A stretch of 46,029 bases of DNA, taken from the NCBI GenBank assembly GCA_011389855.1, contig JAABTM010000007.1, positions 1-46,029 on the forward strand, read 5' to 3'. A model generated the notes under the pieces. It saw nothing but the letters and a program-made list of their open reading frames with translations, was not told the origin of the DNA and ran no database searches. Shown here piece after piece: positions 35,396-43,593 of the stretch. Source of the stretch: Desulfobacteraceae bacterium. GTDB taxonomy: Bacteria > Desulfobacterota > Desulfobacteria > Desulfobacterales > JAABSP01. Each line of letters begins with the position of its first letter. Positions within the stretch are counted from its first letter, which is position 1. Position numbers and translations under genes: made by a program.

Positions 35396-36652
35396 ATGCA
35401 CAGAGAAATATTCGTTCATATGGAATTTCAGGGCAAGCCCCATTTTGTCGGTCATTTATGGGTCTATGTAAACAAGGGAAGACAAAGCGCCGCCTTTGAA
35501 TATTCACGCGAATGGAAATCTTCCGATGTTCGGTTCTCTCTTGAACCGGCTTTGAAGATAGGGGAAGGGAAATATTATACTGAAAAAACCCTTTTCGGTT
35601 CAATCGGCGATTCGGCGCCCGACAGGTGGGGCAGGGTCCTGATGGAACGCAGAGAGGCCCGAAGAGCCGAATCGGAAAAACGGAATGCGCGCCGGCTTTA
35701 CGAATCCGATTATCTGCTTATGGTTAATGACACGGCAAGGCAAGGGGCATTGCGTTTTTCAGCGGATTTAAAAGGACCGTTCCTGGAAACGGATGCGGAC
35801 GCTCCCATCCCACCTCTTGTACAGCTCGGACGACTGCTGGCGGCGTCGGATCGAATATTGGCTCATAAAGAGCGTGATGATGATATTCGCACCCTTGTGG
35901 CGCCTGGTTCCTCTCTCGGAGGCGCCAGACCGAAAGCTTCGATTGTGGACAATGACGGGCGGTTGTTGATCGCAAAATTTCCGTCGGAAAAAGATGAATG
36001 GGATGCGGCGCTTTGGGAGTGTCTGTGCTTGAAAATTGCCGGACGAATCGGAATCTCGGTACCCGGATTTCGTCTGGAAAAAGTTGCCGGCAAAAATATA
36101 TTGCTTCTTGAACGTTTTGATCGGATCGGCGCAACGAGAGTTCCTTTTTTATCCGCCATGAGTATGCTCGGAGCCTCTGACGGGGACAAGGGGAGCTATC
36201 TCGAGATAGTTGAAGCACTCCGTGAACATGGCTCCAAACCTCGAGAAGACATGAAGAATTTATGGCGCCGCATGGTTTTTAACATCCTGATTTCGAATGT
36301 CGACGACCATCTGCGCAATCATGCTTTCCTGTACGAAGGAACGGATGGGTGGCGGTTATCGCCCGTGTATGACCTTGAACCTACTCCCGAACATAAAAAG
36401 CCACGGATTTTACACACCAATATCGATCTCTACAATGGAACAGCCTCCTTGGAATTGGCTTACGAGGTGGCTGAAGAATTCGGGTTGTCATTCAAAGAGG
36501 CGAAATCCATTGCCGGCGCCATGGGGCGGGTCGTCAATGCCTGGGATAAAGAAGCGGCCGGACTTGGGGCCGGCAGGCATGAGATCGAATATATGAGATC
36601 CGCTTTTGACCATGATGATTTACATCTATCCTTAAAAGGAAAGGGGGGATGA
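35396..36652 (+). CDS. hipA: HipA-family Ser/Thr kinase toxin
   Basis: A 418-residue HipA toxin. In the best-known member this kinase phosphorylates glutamyl-tRNA synthetase and causes persistence. The HipA N-terminal domain is present (VGHLWVYVNKGRQSAAFEY, FSLEPALKIGEGKYYTEKTL). The kinase core has the phosphate-binding loop in APGSSLGGARPKASI, a Lys in GRLLIAKFPS, the catalytic Asp/Asn in SNVDDHLRNHAFLYE, and YDLEPTPE in place of the DFG-like motif. The frame is full length. The catalytic loop reads DDHLRN rather than the common DRHxKN, a variation found in distant HipA homologues. GAGG of the preceding stop region serves as a ribosome site. The first part is lower in GC than the window average. 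Confidence 0.92.
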   Translation: MHREIFVHMEFQGKPHFVGHLWVYVNKGRQSAAFEYSREWKSSDVRFSLEPALKIGEGKYYTEKTLFGSIGDSAPDRWGRVLMERREARRAESEKRNARRLYESDYLLMVNDTARQGALRFSADLKGPFLETDADAPIPPLVQLGRLLAASDRILAHKERDDDIRTLVAPGSSLGGARPKASIVDNDGRLLIAKFPSEKDEWDAALWECLCLKIAGRIGISVPGFRLEKVAGKNILLLERFDRIGATRVPFLSAMSMLGASDGDKGSYLEIVEALREHGSKPREDMKNLWRRMVFNILISNVDDHLRNHAFLYEGTDGWRLSPVYDLEPTPEHKKPRILHTNIDLYNGTASLELAYEVAEEFGLSFKEAKSIAGAMGRVVNAWDKEAAGLGAGRHEIEYMRSAFDHDDLHLSLKGKGG

Positions 36653-36716
36653 AACGAGATCAAAAAACAGATGTTGACATCCTCGCGCATTTGAATTAAG
36701 AGTTGACTCCAAAATT
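36653..36716 (+). promoter_or_regulatory. Promoter region of the riboswitch-cbiK transcript
   Basis: TTGACA at 36674-36679 is perfect. The best -10 candidates (TTAAGA at 36696 or TAAGAG at 36697) give spacers of 16-17 bases but are weak. It is about 40 bases before the riboswitch fold. Confidence 0.45.
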
Positions 36717-36890
36717 TGTCCGGGCGCCCCGCCATAAGCGGGGCTGAAAAGGGAATCCCGTGAAAAACGGGAACGGGCCCGCCGCTGTGATCGGGGACGA
36801 ACGCCGCAATCGGCCACTTTAACGGAAATCACGTTATGGGAAGGCGCGGTCAGTAGGATGATCCGAAAGTCAGAAGACCTGTCGGGACAA
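36717..36890 (+). ncRNA. Cobalamin riboswitch
   Basis: Conserved blocks of the cobalamin aptamer occur in order: a GC stem CCCCGCC/GGCGGGG-like (36726-36745), GGGAATCCCGTGAAAAACGGGAACGGGCCCGCC-type core around 36756-36788 with CTGTGATCGGGGA, GGCCACT (36816-36822), GGGAAGGCGCGG (36839-36850), and the B12-box variant AGTCAGAAGACCTG (36868-36881; usual form AGCCAGGAGACCTG). Adenosylcobalamin binding would favour the terminator just downstream, lowering expression of the cobaltochelatase gene when B12 is sufficient. Confidence 0.93.
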
Positions 36891-36955
36891 ACATAAGGCG
36901 CTGCGTTCCGCGGATCAGAACGCCTGCCGGCGGTTTCAGGGATAAAACAGGGACT

Positions 36956-36992
36956 TCCCCGAATCGATGCATTCGATTCGGGGATTTTTTTT
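36956..36992 (+). terminator. Riboswitch expression-platform terminator
   Basis: TCCCCGAATCGA (36956-36967) and TCGATTCGGGGA (36973-36984) make a 12-bp stem with a 5-base loop, then eight T (36985-36992). It lies between the aptamer and the cbiK ribosome site, which indicates control by transcription termination. Confidence 0.93.
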
Positions 36993-37020
36993 GGGACAAA
37001 CAGCGGAAAGGAGGTTTAGC

Positions 37021-37920
37021 ATGTTGAAAAGAATGATCGCGTGTTGGATCGTGTTGGGGTGTGTTCTGTTTTATGGGTCAATGGCCCTGGCGGGCGCGCA
37101 TGGCGACATGGATCGCCAGCGGGCTTCGGGAAAAGGCCCCGCCATTCTCCTGGTGACCTTCGGCACGAGCATTCCGTCGGCCCAGGCGGCGTTCGCCAAC
37201 ATCGAAGAACAGGTCAAGGCGGCGTTTCCGGACGCGCCGGTGAAGTGGGCTTATACGTCCTACATCATCCGGGAGAAACTGGCCAAATCGGGCCAACACC
37301 TCGATTCGCCCGAGGTGGCCCTGGCCAAACTGATGGACGAGGGACACAAACGGGTAGCGATCCAGTCCCTCCACATGATCCCCGGCGCTGAATTTCATGA
37401 CCTGAAGGTGAACGCCGACGCGTTCAAGGGAATGGTCGATGGCTTCGAGCGGTTGCTCGTCGGGTATCCGGCGCTTTCCACCAGCGAAGATCTGACCAAG
37501 GCGGCGGACGCGGTCATGACCATCATCCCAAAGGAGCGCAAAAAGGATGAGGCCGTAGTGCTCATGGGCCACGGCACCCATCATCCGTCCAACGCCGTTT
37601 ACGAGGCCATGATGTACCGGCTCCAGCGCCGGGATCCCAACGTGTTCATGGGAACCGTGGAAGGCGGCCCGACTCTGGACGATATAAAGGAGATGCTGCT
37701 GGAACGGGGCGTGAAAAAGGCCTGGCTGATGCCCTTTATGTCCGTGGCCGGGGACCACGCCGTCAACGACCTGGCCGGCGATGAAAACGATTCCTGGAAG
37801 AGCGTCCTGACGGAAGCCGGCATCGAATGCGCGCCGGTGATCAAGGGGTTGGCGGAATATGACGCATTCACCGATCTATGGCTGGATCATTTGAAGGTGG
37901 TGATGGGGCACATGCGGTAG
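37021..37920 (+). CDS. cbiK: Periplasmic sirohydrochlorin cobaltochelatase CbiK
   Basis: A 299-residue CbiK-type chelatase with an N-terminal signal peptide (residues 1-24, cleavage near MALA). Class II chelatases insert Co(II) (or Fe(II)) into sirohydrochlorin in the anaerobic B12 pathway. Visible residues: AILLVTFGTSIPSA at the start of the mature enzyme, H184 in MGHGTHHPSN and H246 in SVAGDHAVND, the two metal-site histidines of the family. A periplasmic CbiK is known from Desulfovibrio vulgaris, where a second cytoplasmic copy performs B12 synthesis, so this one may store or handle metal or haem. GGAGG lies 6 bases before ATG 37021. An in-frame ATG at 36967 lies within the terminator stem and is not the start. 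No transporter genes are nearby. Its stop lies in the dispersed repeat. Confidence 0.94.
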   Translation: MLKRMIACWIVLGCVLFYGSMALAGAHGDMDRQRASGKGPAILLVTFGTSIPSAQAAFANIEEQVKAAFPDAPVKWAYTSYIIREKLAKSGQHLDSPEVALAKLMDEGHKRVAIQSLHMIPGAEFHDLKVNADAFKGMVDGFERLLVGYPALSTSEDLTKAADAVMTIIPKERKKDEAVVLMGHGTHHPSNAVYEAMMYRLQRRDPNVFMGTVEGGPTLDDIKEMLLERGVKKAWLMPFMSVAGDHAVNDLAGDENDSWKSVLTEAGIECAPVIKGLAEYDAFTDLWLDHLKVVMGHMR

Positions 37921-37943
37921 GGGCGAACCTTGTGTTCGCCCCC
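37917..37943. repeat. Dispersed palindromic repeat (GTAGGGGCGA family), copy 3
   Basis: GTAGGGGCGAA (37917-37927) and TTCGCCCCC (about 37935-37943) form one hairpin with a short loop. As in copy 2, the TAG of GTAGGGG is the stop codon of the gene before it. Confidence 0.8.
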
Positions 37944-38013
37944 AGTCATTGCCGCGCCCTGCCTGGAACCATAAATTCGCGGTTTTTCGGATCGGCGCCC
38001 AACAGGTTTCTTT

Positions 38014-38040
38014 TTGACACTCCTCTTCTAATCATATAAG
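38014..38040 (+). promoter_or_regulatory. Sigma-70-type promoter before the SPFH gene
   Basis: TTGACA (38014-38019) and TATAAG (38035-38040) with a spacer of 15 bases, shorter than ideal, about 69 bases before the ATG at 38109. Confidence 0.5.
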
Positions 38041-38108
38041 AAGGAAATAAAGGCGATAGGTCAGGAATCCGTCGCACCGGCTTAAAAACCGAACAACAGG
38101 AGTGTGCC

Positions 38109-39248
38109 ATGTTTCTGGAAATCATCGAATGGTTCGATGAGACGGGAAAGGAACTCGTCCATCGCATCCCCGAAGAGGGGTCAGGCGATATCAAGTACGG
38201 GGCCCAGCTCATCGTGCGGGAGAGCCAGGCCGGCATCTTTTTCTACCGCGGCAAGGCGGTGGGCGCCTTCGGTCCCGGCTCCCACACTCTGAAAACCGGC
38301 AACATCCCGCTGCTGACGAAAATCGTCAGCCTCCCCTGGGGCGCCAAGAGCCCGCTCCGGGCCGAGGTCTATTTCGTCAACCTCAAGACCTTCACCAACC
38401 TCAAATGGGGGACCCGGGACCCGGTCGCCTTCAAGGACTCGGAACTGGGGCTCATCCGGCTGCGGGCCTTCGGCGTTTTCAACCTCCGCGTCTATCAGCC
38501 CGTGCTGTTCATCAACAATCTCGTCGGCACCCAGGGGATCTTTTCCACCGAAGAGATCGAAGACTATCTCAACCAGGTCATCGTCTCGCGGTTCAACGAC
38601 TACATGGGCGAAACCATCGATTCGATTCTGAACCTGCCGGCCAAGTACGACGAGCTTTCGGACGGTCTTTCCGAGCGGCTGACCCAGGATTTCCAGCGAT
38701 TCGGCCTTGACTTGCAAGGCCTCTACATCAACGCCGTCACTCCGCCCCCGGAGGTTCAGAAGGCTATCGACGACCGGAGCCGCATGGGCGTTTTCGACGA
38801 CATGAACAAGCTGATGCAGATGAAGGCGGCCATGGCCATGGAGAAAGCCTCGGAATCGGAGGGGGAATCGGCCATGGGCACGGGCATGGGGGTGATGATG
38901 CCGGCCATGTTCGCCCAGTATTTTTCAGGAAAAGAACAAGGACAAGGACAAGGACCCCCGGCCGCGGACAGGCCGGCGCCGACCGGCGAAACGGGCCCGG
39001 CCTGTCAGGAGTGCGGGAATTCAATTCCGGGCGACGCCAAGTTCTGCCACCAGTGCGGCCACCAGCAGGTGGTGTTCAACAAATGCGGCAACTGCGGCAA
39101 GAATCTGACCCCCACCGCGAAATTCTGCCCCCGGTGCGGCCAGTCGGCAACGGAAAAGCCCGCTCCCCGATTGTGTCCGGGGTGCGGCGCGGAAAACCTG
39201 ACCGACTCCAAGTTCTGCAACCAGTGCGGTGAAAAGATCGGCGCGTGA
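38109..39248 (+). CDS. SPFH-domain protein with C-terminal zinc ribbons (YdjI/virion-core-protein-like)
   Basis: A 379-residue cytosolic or membrane-associated SPFH protein. Residues about 1-235 form an SPFH/band-7-like fold (LIVRESQAGIFFYRGKAVGAFGPG, IEDYLNQVIVSRFNDYMGETI, GLYINAVTPPPEVQKAIDDRS). A flexible Met/Gly-rich segment follows (KLMQMKAAMAMEKA to MPAMFAQYFSG). The C-terminal 90 residues carry three CxxC-x(10-13)-CxxCG zinc ribbons (CQECGNSIPGDAKFCHQCG, CGNCGKNLTPTAKFCPRCG, CPGCGAENLTDSKFCNQCG). Bacillus YdjI has the same SPFH-then-ribbon plan and is linked to membrane stress. The adjacent gene overlaps by 4 bases and is another zinc-ribbon protein, so the two are likely partners. Confidence 0.83.
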   Translation: MFLEIIEWFDETGKELVHRIPEEGSGDIKYGAQLIVRESQAGIFFYRGKAVGAFGPGSHTLKTGNIPLLTKIVSLPWGAKSPLRAEVYFVNLKTFTNLKWGTRDPVAFKDSELGLIRLRAFGVFNLRVYQPVLFINNLVGTQGIFSTEEIEDYLNQVIVSRFNDYMGETIDSILNLPAKYDELSDGLSERLTQDFQRFGLDLQGLYINAVTPPPEVQKAIDDRSRMGVFDDMNKLMQMKAAMAMEKASESEGESAMGTGMGVMMPAMFAQYFSGKEQGQGQGPPAADRPAPTGETGPACQECGNSIPGDAKFCHQCGHQQVVFNKCGNCGKNLTPTAKFCPRCGQSATEKPAPRLCPGCGAENLTDSKFCNQCGEKIGA

Positions 39249-40462
39249 CCGGGTTTTCCGTCGAACTGCAATGCCCCCAGTGCGGGGCGCCCGCCGAGCT
39301 GGTGGAGACGGAGCGGTTGTTCGACTGTCCCTTCTGCCGGGTCAAATCGTTTCTGGTGGGGAAATCGTTTTTCCGTTACGCCCTGCCGACCAGGGCGCCC
39401 GAGGATGCCGACCTGTTCTGGGTTCCCTACTGGCATTTCCGGGGCATGGCCTTCAGCTTCATCAACGACGATGTTCAGCACCGGGTCGCCGACGCCAGCA
39501 TCGCCGCGGTAACGGCCTCCGGCCTCCCGGAATCCCTCGGCCTTCGCAGCCAGGCCCTCAAACTGCGGTTTATGACGGACAAGGAGCCGGGCCGGCGCAT
39601 CAAACCCCGTCTTTCGCTCAAAAACGTCACCGAAATTTTCGAGGAGCGACAGGGCGCGTCAGCCGCCAGGGCCGCCTTCACCTGCCACATCGGCGAGCAG
39701 GTGAGCCTCATCTACGCTCCTTTTTATATCGATGACCATCTCTATGACGGCGTCCTCAACAAATACCTGCCGGGGGATGCCGGGGAAATCGCGGAATTGC
39801 CGGAGGACGCCCCGGCGCCGGCGATCCGCTTCGTGCCCACCATCTGCCCCGGATGCGGATGGAACCTGAACGGCGAGCCCGGAACCCTCGCGCTGAGCTG
39901 CGCCAACTGCGACAGCATGTGGCAAGCCGGCGGACGCGAGCTGGAGCGACTCCCCGCGGCCCACATCCCGACAGAGGAGGAAGCGGTCGTCTATCTGCCT
40001 TTCTGGCGGATCCAGGCGGACGTTTCCGGGGTGACCCTCGACTCCTACGCCGACCTGGTTCGGGTGGCGAACCTGCCCAGGGCGCCGCGGCCGGAATGGG
40101 AGGATGTCCCGTTCCATTTCTGGTCCCCGGCCTTCAAAAGCGCGCCCCAGAGCTTTCTCCGGCTGGGGCGCAACCTGACCCTCTCCCAACCCCGGGAATC
40201 CCTTTCCAGGGAACTGCCCAGGGGACGGACCCATCCGGTCACCCTGCCGGTCGCCGAGGCGGTGGAGAGCCTGAAGATCACGCTGGCCGCCTTTATTCGT
40301 CCCCGGAAAAACCTGGCTTCGCGCCTGCCCCATATCCACATCCGGCCCAAGCGCGCCCTGCTCGTTCACATCCCCTTCAGGGAGGGACCCCATGAGCTGA
40401 TCCATTCCGAGTACAAGCTGACGGTCAACCGGAACATGCTGAAAATGAGCAGCGCGATTTGA
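39245..40462 (+). CDS. Zinc-ribbon protein of unknown function, partner of the SPFH gene
   Basis: A 405-residue protein that starts at GTG 39245, overlapping the SPFH stop (GTGA). Two zinc ribbons are visible: CPQCGAPAELV with CPFCRVKSFLV at residues 10-36, and CPGCGWNLNGE with CANCDSMWQ at about residues 202-224. Between and after them is beta-rich sequence with aromatic repeats (LFWVPYWHFRGMAF, VVYLPFWRIQADVSG), two similar Trp/Phe-rich segments each following a ribbon. This suggests an internal duplication (ribbon plus beta domain, twice). No enzyme motif is visible and no membrane segment. I do not recognise a named family. Confidence 0.72.
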   Translation: MTGFSVELQCPQCGAPAELVETERLFDCPFCRVKSFLVGKSFFRYALPTRAPEDADLFWVPYWHFRGMAFSFINDDVQHRVADASIAAVTASGLPESLGLRSQALKLRFMTDKEPGRRIKPRLSLKNVTEIFEERQGASAARAAFTCHIGEQVSLIYAPFYIDDHLYDGVLNKYLPGDAGEIAELPEDAPAPAIRFVPTICPGCGWNLNGEPGTLALSCANCDSMWQAGGRELERLPAAHIPTEEEAVVYLPFWRIQADVSGVTLDSYADLVRVANLPRAPRPEWEDVPFHFWSPAFKSAPQSFLRLGRNLTLSQPRESLSRELPRGRTHPVTLPVAEAVESLKITLAAFIRPRKNLASRLPHIHIRPKRALLVHIPFREGPHELIHSEYKLTVNRNMLKMSSAI

Positions 40463-40480
40463 GGGCGGCGGTTCCGATCC

Positions 40481-42052
40481 ATGGGGTCTGAGACCAAACG
40501 CGTCACCAGGGCCGCCGGCGTCGTAGGCGCGGCCACCCTCCTGAGCCGGATCTTCGGGTTTCTGCGGGATATGGCCATCGCCGGGTTCTTCGGCGCCGGC
40601 ATGGGGGCCGATGCCTTTTTCGTGGCCTTTCGCATTCCCAACCTGCTGCGGCGCCTTTTTGCCGAAGGCTCCCTGAGCATCGCCTTTATCCCTGTTTTCA
40701 CCGATTATCTGGAGAACAAAAGCAGGGAGGAGGCATTTGACCTGGCCCGGAGCGCGCTTCGCCTGCTGTCGGCCATCCTGGCCATAATCACCCTGCTGGG
40801 GATTCTCCTTTCGCCGGTCCTCGTCCGGCTCATCGCCCCCGGATTCGCCGATTCCCCCGACAAGATAGCCCTTACCGTCATCCTGACACGGATCACGTTT
40901 CCCTACATTTTTTTCATCTGCCTGGTGGCCCTCTGCATGGGCATATTAAACGTCCTGGGCCATTTCGCCGCCCCGGCCCTGGCGCCGGTTTTTCTCAATC
41001 TGGCCATCATTTTGTCGGTCTTTTTCATCTCGCCCCATTTGACGGAGCCGGCGGTGGGGCTGGCCATCGGCGTTCTCATCGGGGGACTGCTCCAACTCCT
41101 CCTCCAGGCGCCGTTTCTCATGGCCAGGGGGTTTCGATTCTGGGAACGGGCCGCCCTTTTTCATCCGGGCCTCGTCCGGGTCGGGAAACTGATGCTGCCG
41201 GCGGTCTTCGGGGCCGCCGTTTACCAGATCAACATTCTCGTGGGCACCCTGCTGGCCTCCATGCTGCCCGAAGGCAGCGTCTCTTATCTCTATTACGCGG
41301 ACCGGCTGGTCCAGTTTCCCCTGGGGATCTTCGCCATCGCCCTGGCCACGGCCGTGCTCCCCAGCCTCTCCCGTCAGGCCGCCGCCCGGAACATGGCGGG
41401 GCTCCACCGCACCTTCGGCCAGGCCATCAACCTCATCCTCTTCATCACCCTCCCCTCCATGGTCGGGTTGATCGTTCTGCGGGAGCCCATCGTGGCCCTC
41501 CTGTTCAAACGGGGCGCCTTCGACATGCAGACCACGGCCCTGACGGCGGAAGCGCTCCTTTATTACAGCATCGGATTATGGGCCTTTTCAGCCGTCCGGA
41601 TCGTGGTCGCCACCTTCTACGCCCTGGAGGACACCCGCACTCCGGTCCAGATGGCCACCCTCTCCATCATCGCCAATATTCTTTTGAGCATGCTCCTCAT
41701 GGGCCCCATGAAACACGCCGGCCTGGCCCTGGCCACCTCCCTGGCCTCCATGATCAACTTCCTTCTGCTGATCCGCCGGTTGCGGGAACGGCTCAACGGC
41801 GCCGGGTGGTCGCAAAGCGCCAAATCCGCTTGCAAATCCCTGATATGTTCTGCCATAATGGGGGTCATAGTCTGGGGCGTCGCCTTTCGGTTGCCGCCGG
41901 TGAACGGGGACGGGTTTTTAGCCCAGGGAATTCAGATCGGCGGGGCCATCGCCGCGGGGTGCCTGAGTTATGCGCTGACGGCGAAGATACTGAAATCGCC
42001 GGAACTCGAAACGGTGGCCGCCATCATCCGCAAAAGAACAGGAACGGACTGA
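40481..42052 (+). CDS. murJ: Lipid II flippase MurJ (MviN family)
   Basis: A 523-residue MOP-superfamily flippase that moves lipid II across the inner membrane. About 14 hydrophobic helices are visible. The N-terminus carries the family signature (ATLLSRIFGFLRDMAIAGFF, ADAFFVAFRIPNLLRRLFAEG), including the Arg residues needed in the cavity, and a later YYADRLVQFPLGIFAIALAT segment. Start ATG 40481; no strong SD is visible. The stop overlaps the start of the FtsB-like gene. Its place beside an ftsB-type gene fits cell-envelope growth and division. The nearby DegT-type and Sat-CysC genes may relate to surface polysaccharide. Confidence 0.94.
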   Translation: MGSETKRVTRAAGVVGAATLLSRIFGFLRDMAIAGFFGAGMGADAFFVAFRIPNLLRRLFAEGSLSIAFIPVFTDYLENKSREEAFDLARSALRLLSAILAIITLLGILLSPVLVRLIAPGFADSPDKIALTVILTRITFPYIFFICLVALCMGILNVLGHFAAPALAPVFLNLAIILSVFFISPHLTEPAVGLAIGVLIGGLLQLLLQAPFLMARGFRFWERAALFHPGLVRVGKLMLPAVFGAAVYQINILVGTLLASMLPEGSVSYLYYADRLVQFPLGIFAIALATAVLPSLSRQAAARNMAGLHRTFGQAINLILFITLPSMVGLIVLREPIVALLFKRGAFDMQTTALTAEALLYYSIGLWAFSAVRIVVATFYALEDTRTPVQMATLSIIANILLSMLLMGPMKHAGLALATSLASMINFLLLIRRLRERLNGAGWSQSAKSACKSLICSAIMGVIVWGVAFRLPPVNGDGFLAQGIQIGGAIAAGCLSYALTAKILKSPELETVAAIIRKRTGTD

Positions 42053-42336
42053 TGCCGAAACAAAATCTGTTGCTTACGTTCGCCATCATCACGCTGTTCG
42101 TATTGCTGTTGCTGATTCTCTTCGGCGACAAGGGGCTGGCCGATCTGAGCATGCTTGAGAAAAACCGGGACCGGCTCGTGGAAAAAAACGACCGGCTGAT
42201 GCGGGAAAACCTCACCCTTTACCGGTCCATCGAACGGCTCAAAACCGACCCGGCCTACATTGAAAACATCGCCAGACAGGAACTGGGGGTGGTGGGAAAA
42301 AACGAACTGATCATCAAACTGAGTGGACGCCGTTAG
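42052..42336 (+). CDS. FtsB/DivIC-family septum-formation protein
   Basis: A 94-residue bitopic membrane protein that starts in the TGATG overlap with murJ. One N-terminal membrane helix (residues 6-24, LLLTFAIITLFVLLLLI) is followed by a coiled coil (MLEKNRDRLVEKNDRLMREN) and a short C-terminal segment (DPAYIENIARQELGVVGKNE) typical of FtsB/DivIC. These proteins join FtsL and FtsQ in the divisome. A longer in-frame reading into murJ is a shadow. Its stop is followed directly by a triple hairpin repeat. Confidence 0.85.
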   Translation: MPKQNLLLTFAIITLFVLLLLILFGDKGLADLSMLEKNRDRLVEKNDRLMRENLTLYRSIERLKTDPAYIENIARQELGVVGKNELIIKLSGRR

Positions 42337-42378
42337 CCCCGAAGGGGCGGCCCCGAAGGGGCGGCCCCGAAGGGGCGA
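42337..42378 (+). repeat. Three tandem 14-bp hairpin units after ftsB
   Basis: CCCCGAAGGGGCGG at 42337-42350 and 42351-42364, and CCCCGAAGGGGCGA at 42365-42378. Each unit is a CCCC-GAA-GGGG hairpin. The block begins directly after the stop codon (42334-42336). No T run follows, so it is not a classic terminator. Confidence 0.9.
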
Positions 42379-42427
42379 TCCGGCCGCGATACGTTATAGC
42401 GAAAAGGAACACGGAAAAGGAGACTGA

Positions 42428-43555
42428 ATGCAGTTTATCGATCTTGCCGCCCAACAGGCGCGCATTCGCGACACCATCGAATCCCGCATCCGGACGGTGC
42501 TGGATCACGGAAAATATATCATGGGACCGGAAGTGGCCGAACTGGAGGCCCAACTGGCCGGGTTTTCGGGGGTCCGGGAGGCCATCGCCTGCGCATCCGG
42601 AACGGACGCCCTGCTCATGTCGCTCATGGCCTACGACATCGGCCCGGGGGACGCCGTCGTCACCACCCCCTTCACCTTCATCGCCACGGCGGAGGTCATC
42701 GGATTTTTGGGCGCGACGCCGGTATTCGCCGACATCGACCCGGTCACCTACAACATCGATCCCCGGAAAATCGACGAGGCGGTGGGCGCCCTTAAAAAAG
42801 AGCGGCCGGAGCTGACGCCCAGAGCGATCATCGCCGTCGATCTGTTCGGACTGCCGGCCGACTACGACGCCATCGACGAGGTCGCCCGAAAGCACGGCCT
42901 GTGCGTCATCGAGGATGCGGCCCAGTCCTTCGGCGCCGACTACAAAGGCCGCCGGGCCGGATCCCTGGCGGAGGTCGCCTGCACGTCGTTTTTCCCCGCC
43001 AAGCCGCTGGGATGTTACGGCGACGGCGGGGCCGTTCTGACCGCCAACGCCGAACTGGCGGACAAAATGCGCTCCATCCGGATCCACGGCCAGGGGTCCG
43101 ACAAATACGACAACATCCGGATCGGCATCAACGGCCGCCTCGACACCCTCCAGGCCTCGATCCTCCTGGCGAAACTCGAGGTCTTCGCCGATGAAATCCA
43201 ACGCCGCCAGGCGGCGGCCGGGCGATACGCCCAAGGCATTGCGGACATCCCGAACCTGATCGCTCCCTCCGTGCCGGACGAATACGCCTCCGTCTGGGCC
43301 CAGTACTCCATCCTTGCCGAGGATTCCGACCACCGGACGGCGCTCCAAGCCGCCCTCAAAAAAGCATCCATCCCCACGGCCATCTACTACCCGAAACCCC
43401 TCCATCTCCAGACAGCCTTCGCGGATCTCCCTTACAAACGTGGGGATTTTCCCCTCAGCGAGGAAACCGCCGACCGGATCTTCAGCATCCCCATGCACCC
43501 GTATCTGGAGGCCGATCAGCAGGAACAGGTCATCTCGGCACTGAAAACCGCATAG
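42428..43555 (+). CDS. DegT/DnrJ/EryC1-family PLP sugar aminotransferase
   Basis: A 375-residue sugar aminotransferase (WbpE-like group) that would add an amino group to a UDP-keto-sugar for a surface glycan. Marks: QFIDLAAQQARIRDTIE at the N-terminus, ACASGTDALLMSLMAYDIGPGD, TTPFTFIATAEVI, the PLP Asp in CVIEDAAQSFGADYKG, the Schiff-base Lys in TSFFPAKPLGCYGDGGA, and GINGRLDTLQASIL. The ribosome site GGAGA precedes ATG 42428. It lies between the ftsB-like gene and the Sat-CysC fusion with gaps of 91 and 38 bases. The substrate could be a UDP-3-keto-GlcNAcA, but no oxidoreductase or acetyltransferase partner is in the window. Confidence 0.9.
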   Translation: MQFIDLAAQQARIRDTIESRIRTVLDHGKYIMGPEVAELEAQLAGFSGVREAIACASGTDALLMSLMAYDIGPGDAVVTTPFTFIATAEVIGFLGATPVFADIDPVTYNIDPRKIDEAVGALKKERPELTPRAIIAVDLFGLPADYDAIDEVARKHGLCVIEDAAQSFGADYKGRRAGSLAEVACTSFFPAKPLGCYGDGGAVLTANAELADKMRSIRIHGQGSDKYDNIRIGINGRLDTLQASILLAKLEVFADEIQRRQAAAGRYAQGIADIPNLIAPSVPDEYASVWAQYSILAEDSDHRTALQAALKKASIPTAIYYPKPLHLQTAFADLPYKRGDFPLSEETADRIFSIPMHPYLEADQQEQVISALKTA

Positions 43556-43593
43556 ACCGTTTTCCAACCGTATACAGATCAAGGAATGACGAC

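Noticed and set aside
36967-37020. Earlier ATG at 36967 as the cbiK start
   Set aside because: It lies inside the riboswitch terminator stem and adds residues before a normal signal peptide. ATG 37021 has a strong ribosome site.
42337-42378. Considered as a CRISPR or rho-independent terminator
   Set aside because: No spacers separate the units, each is only 14 bp, and no T run follows.
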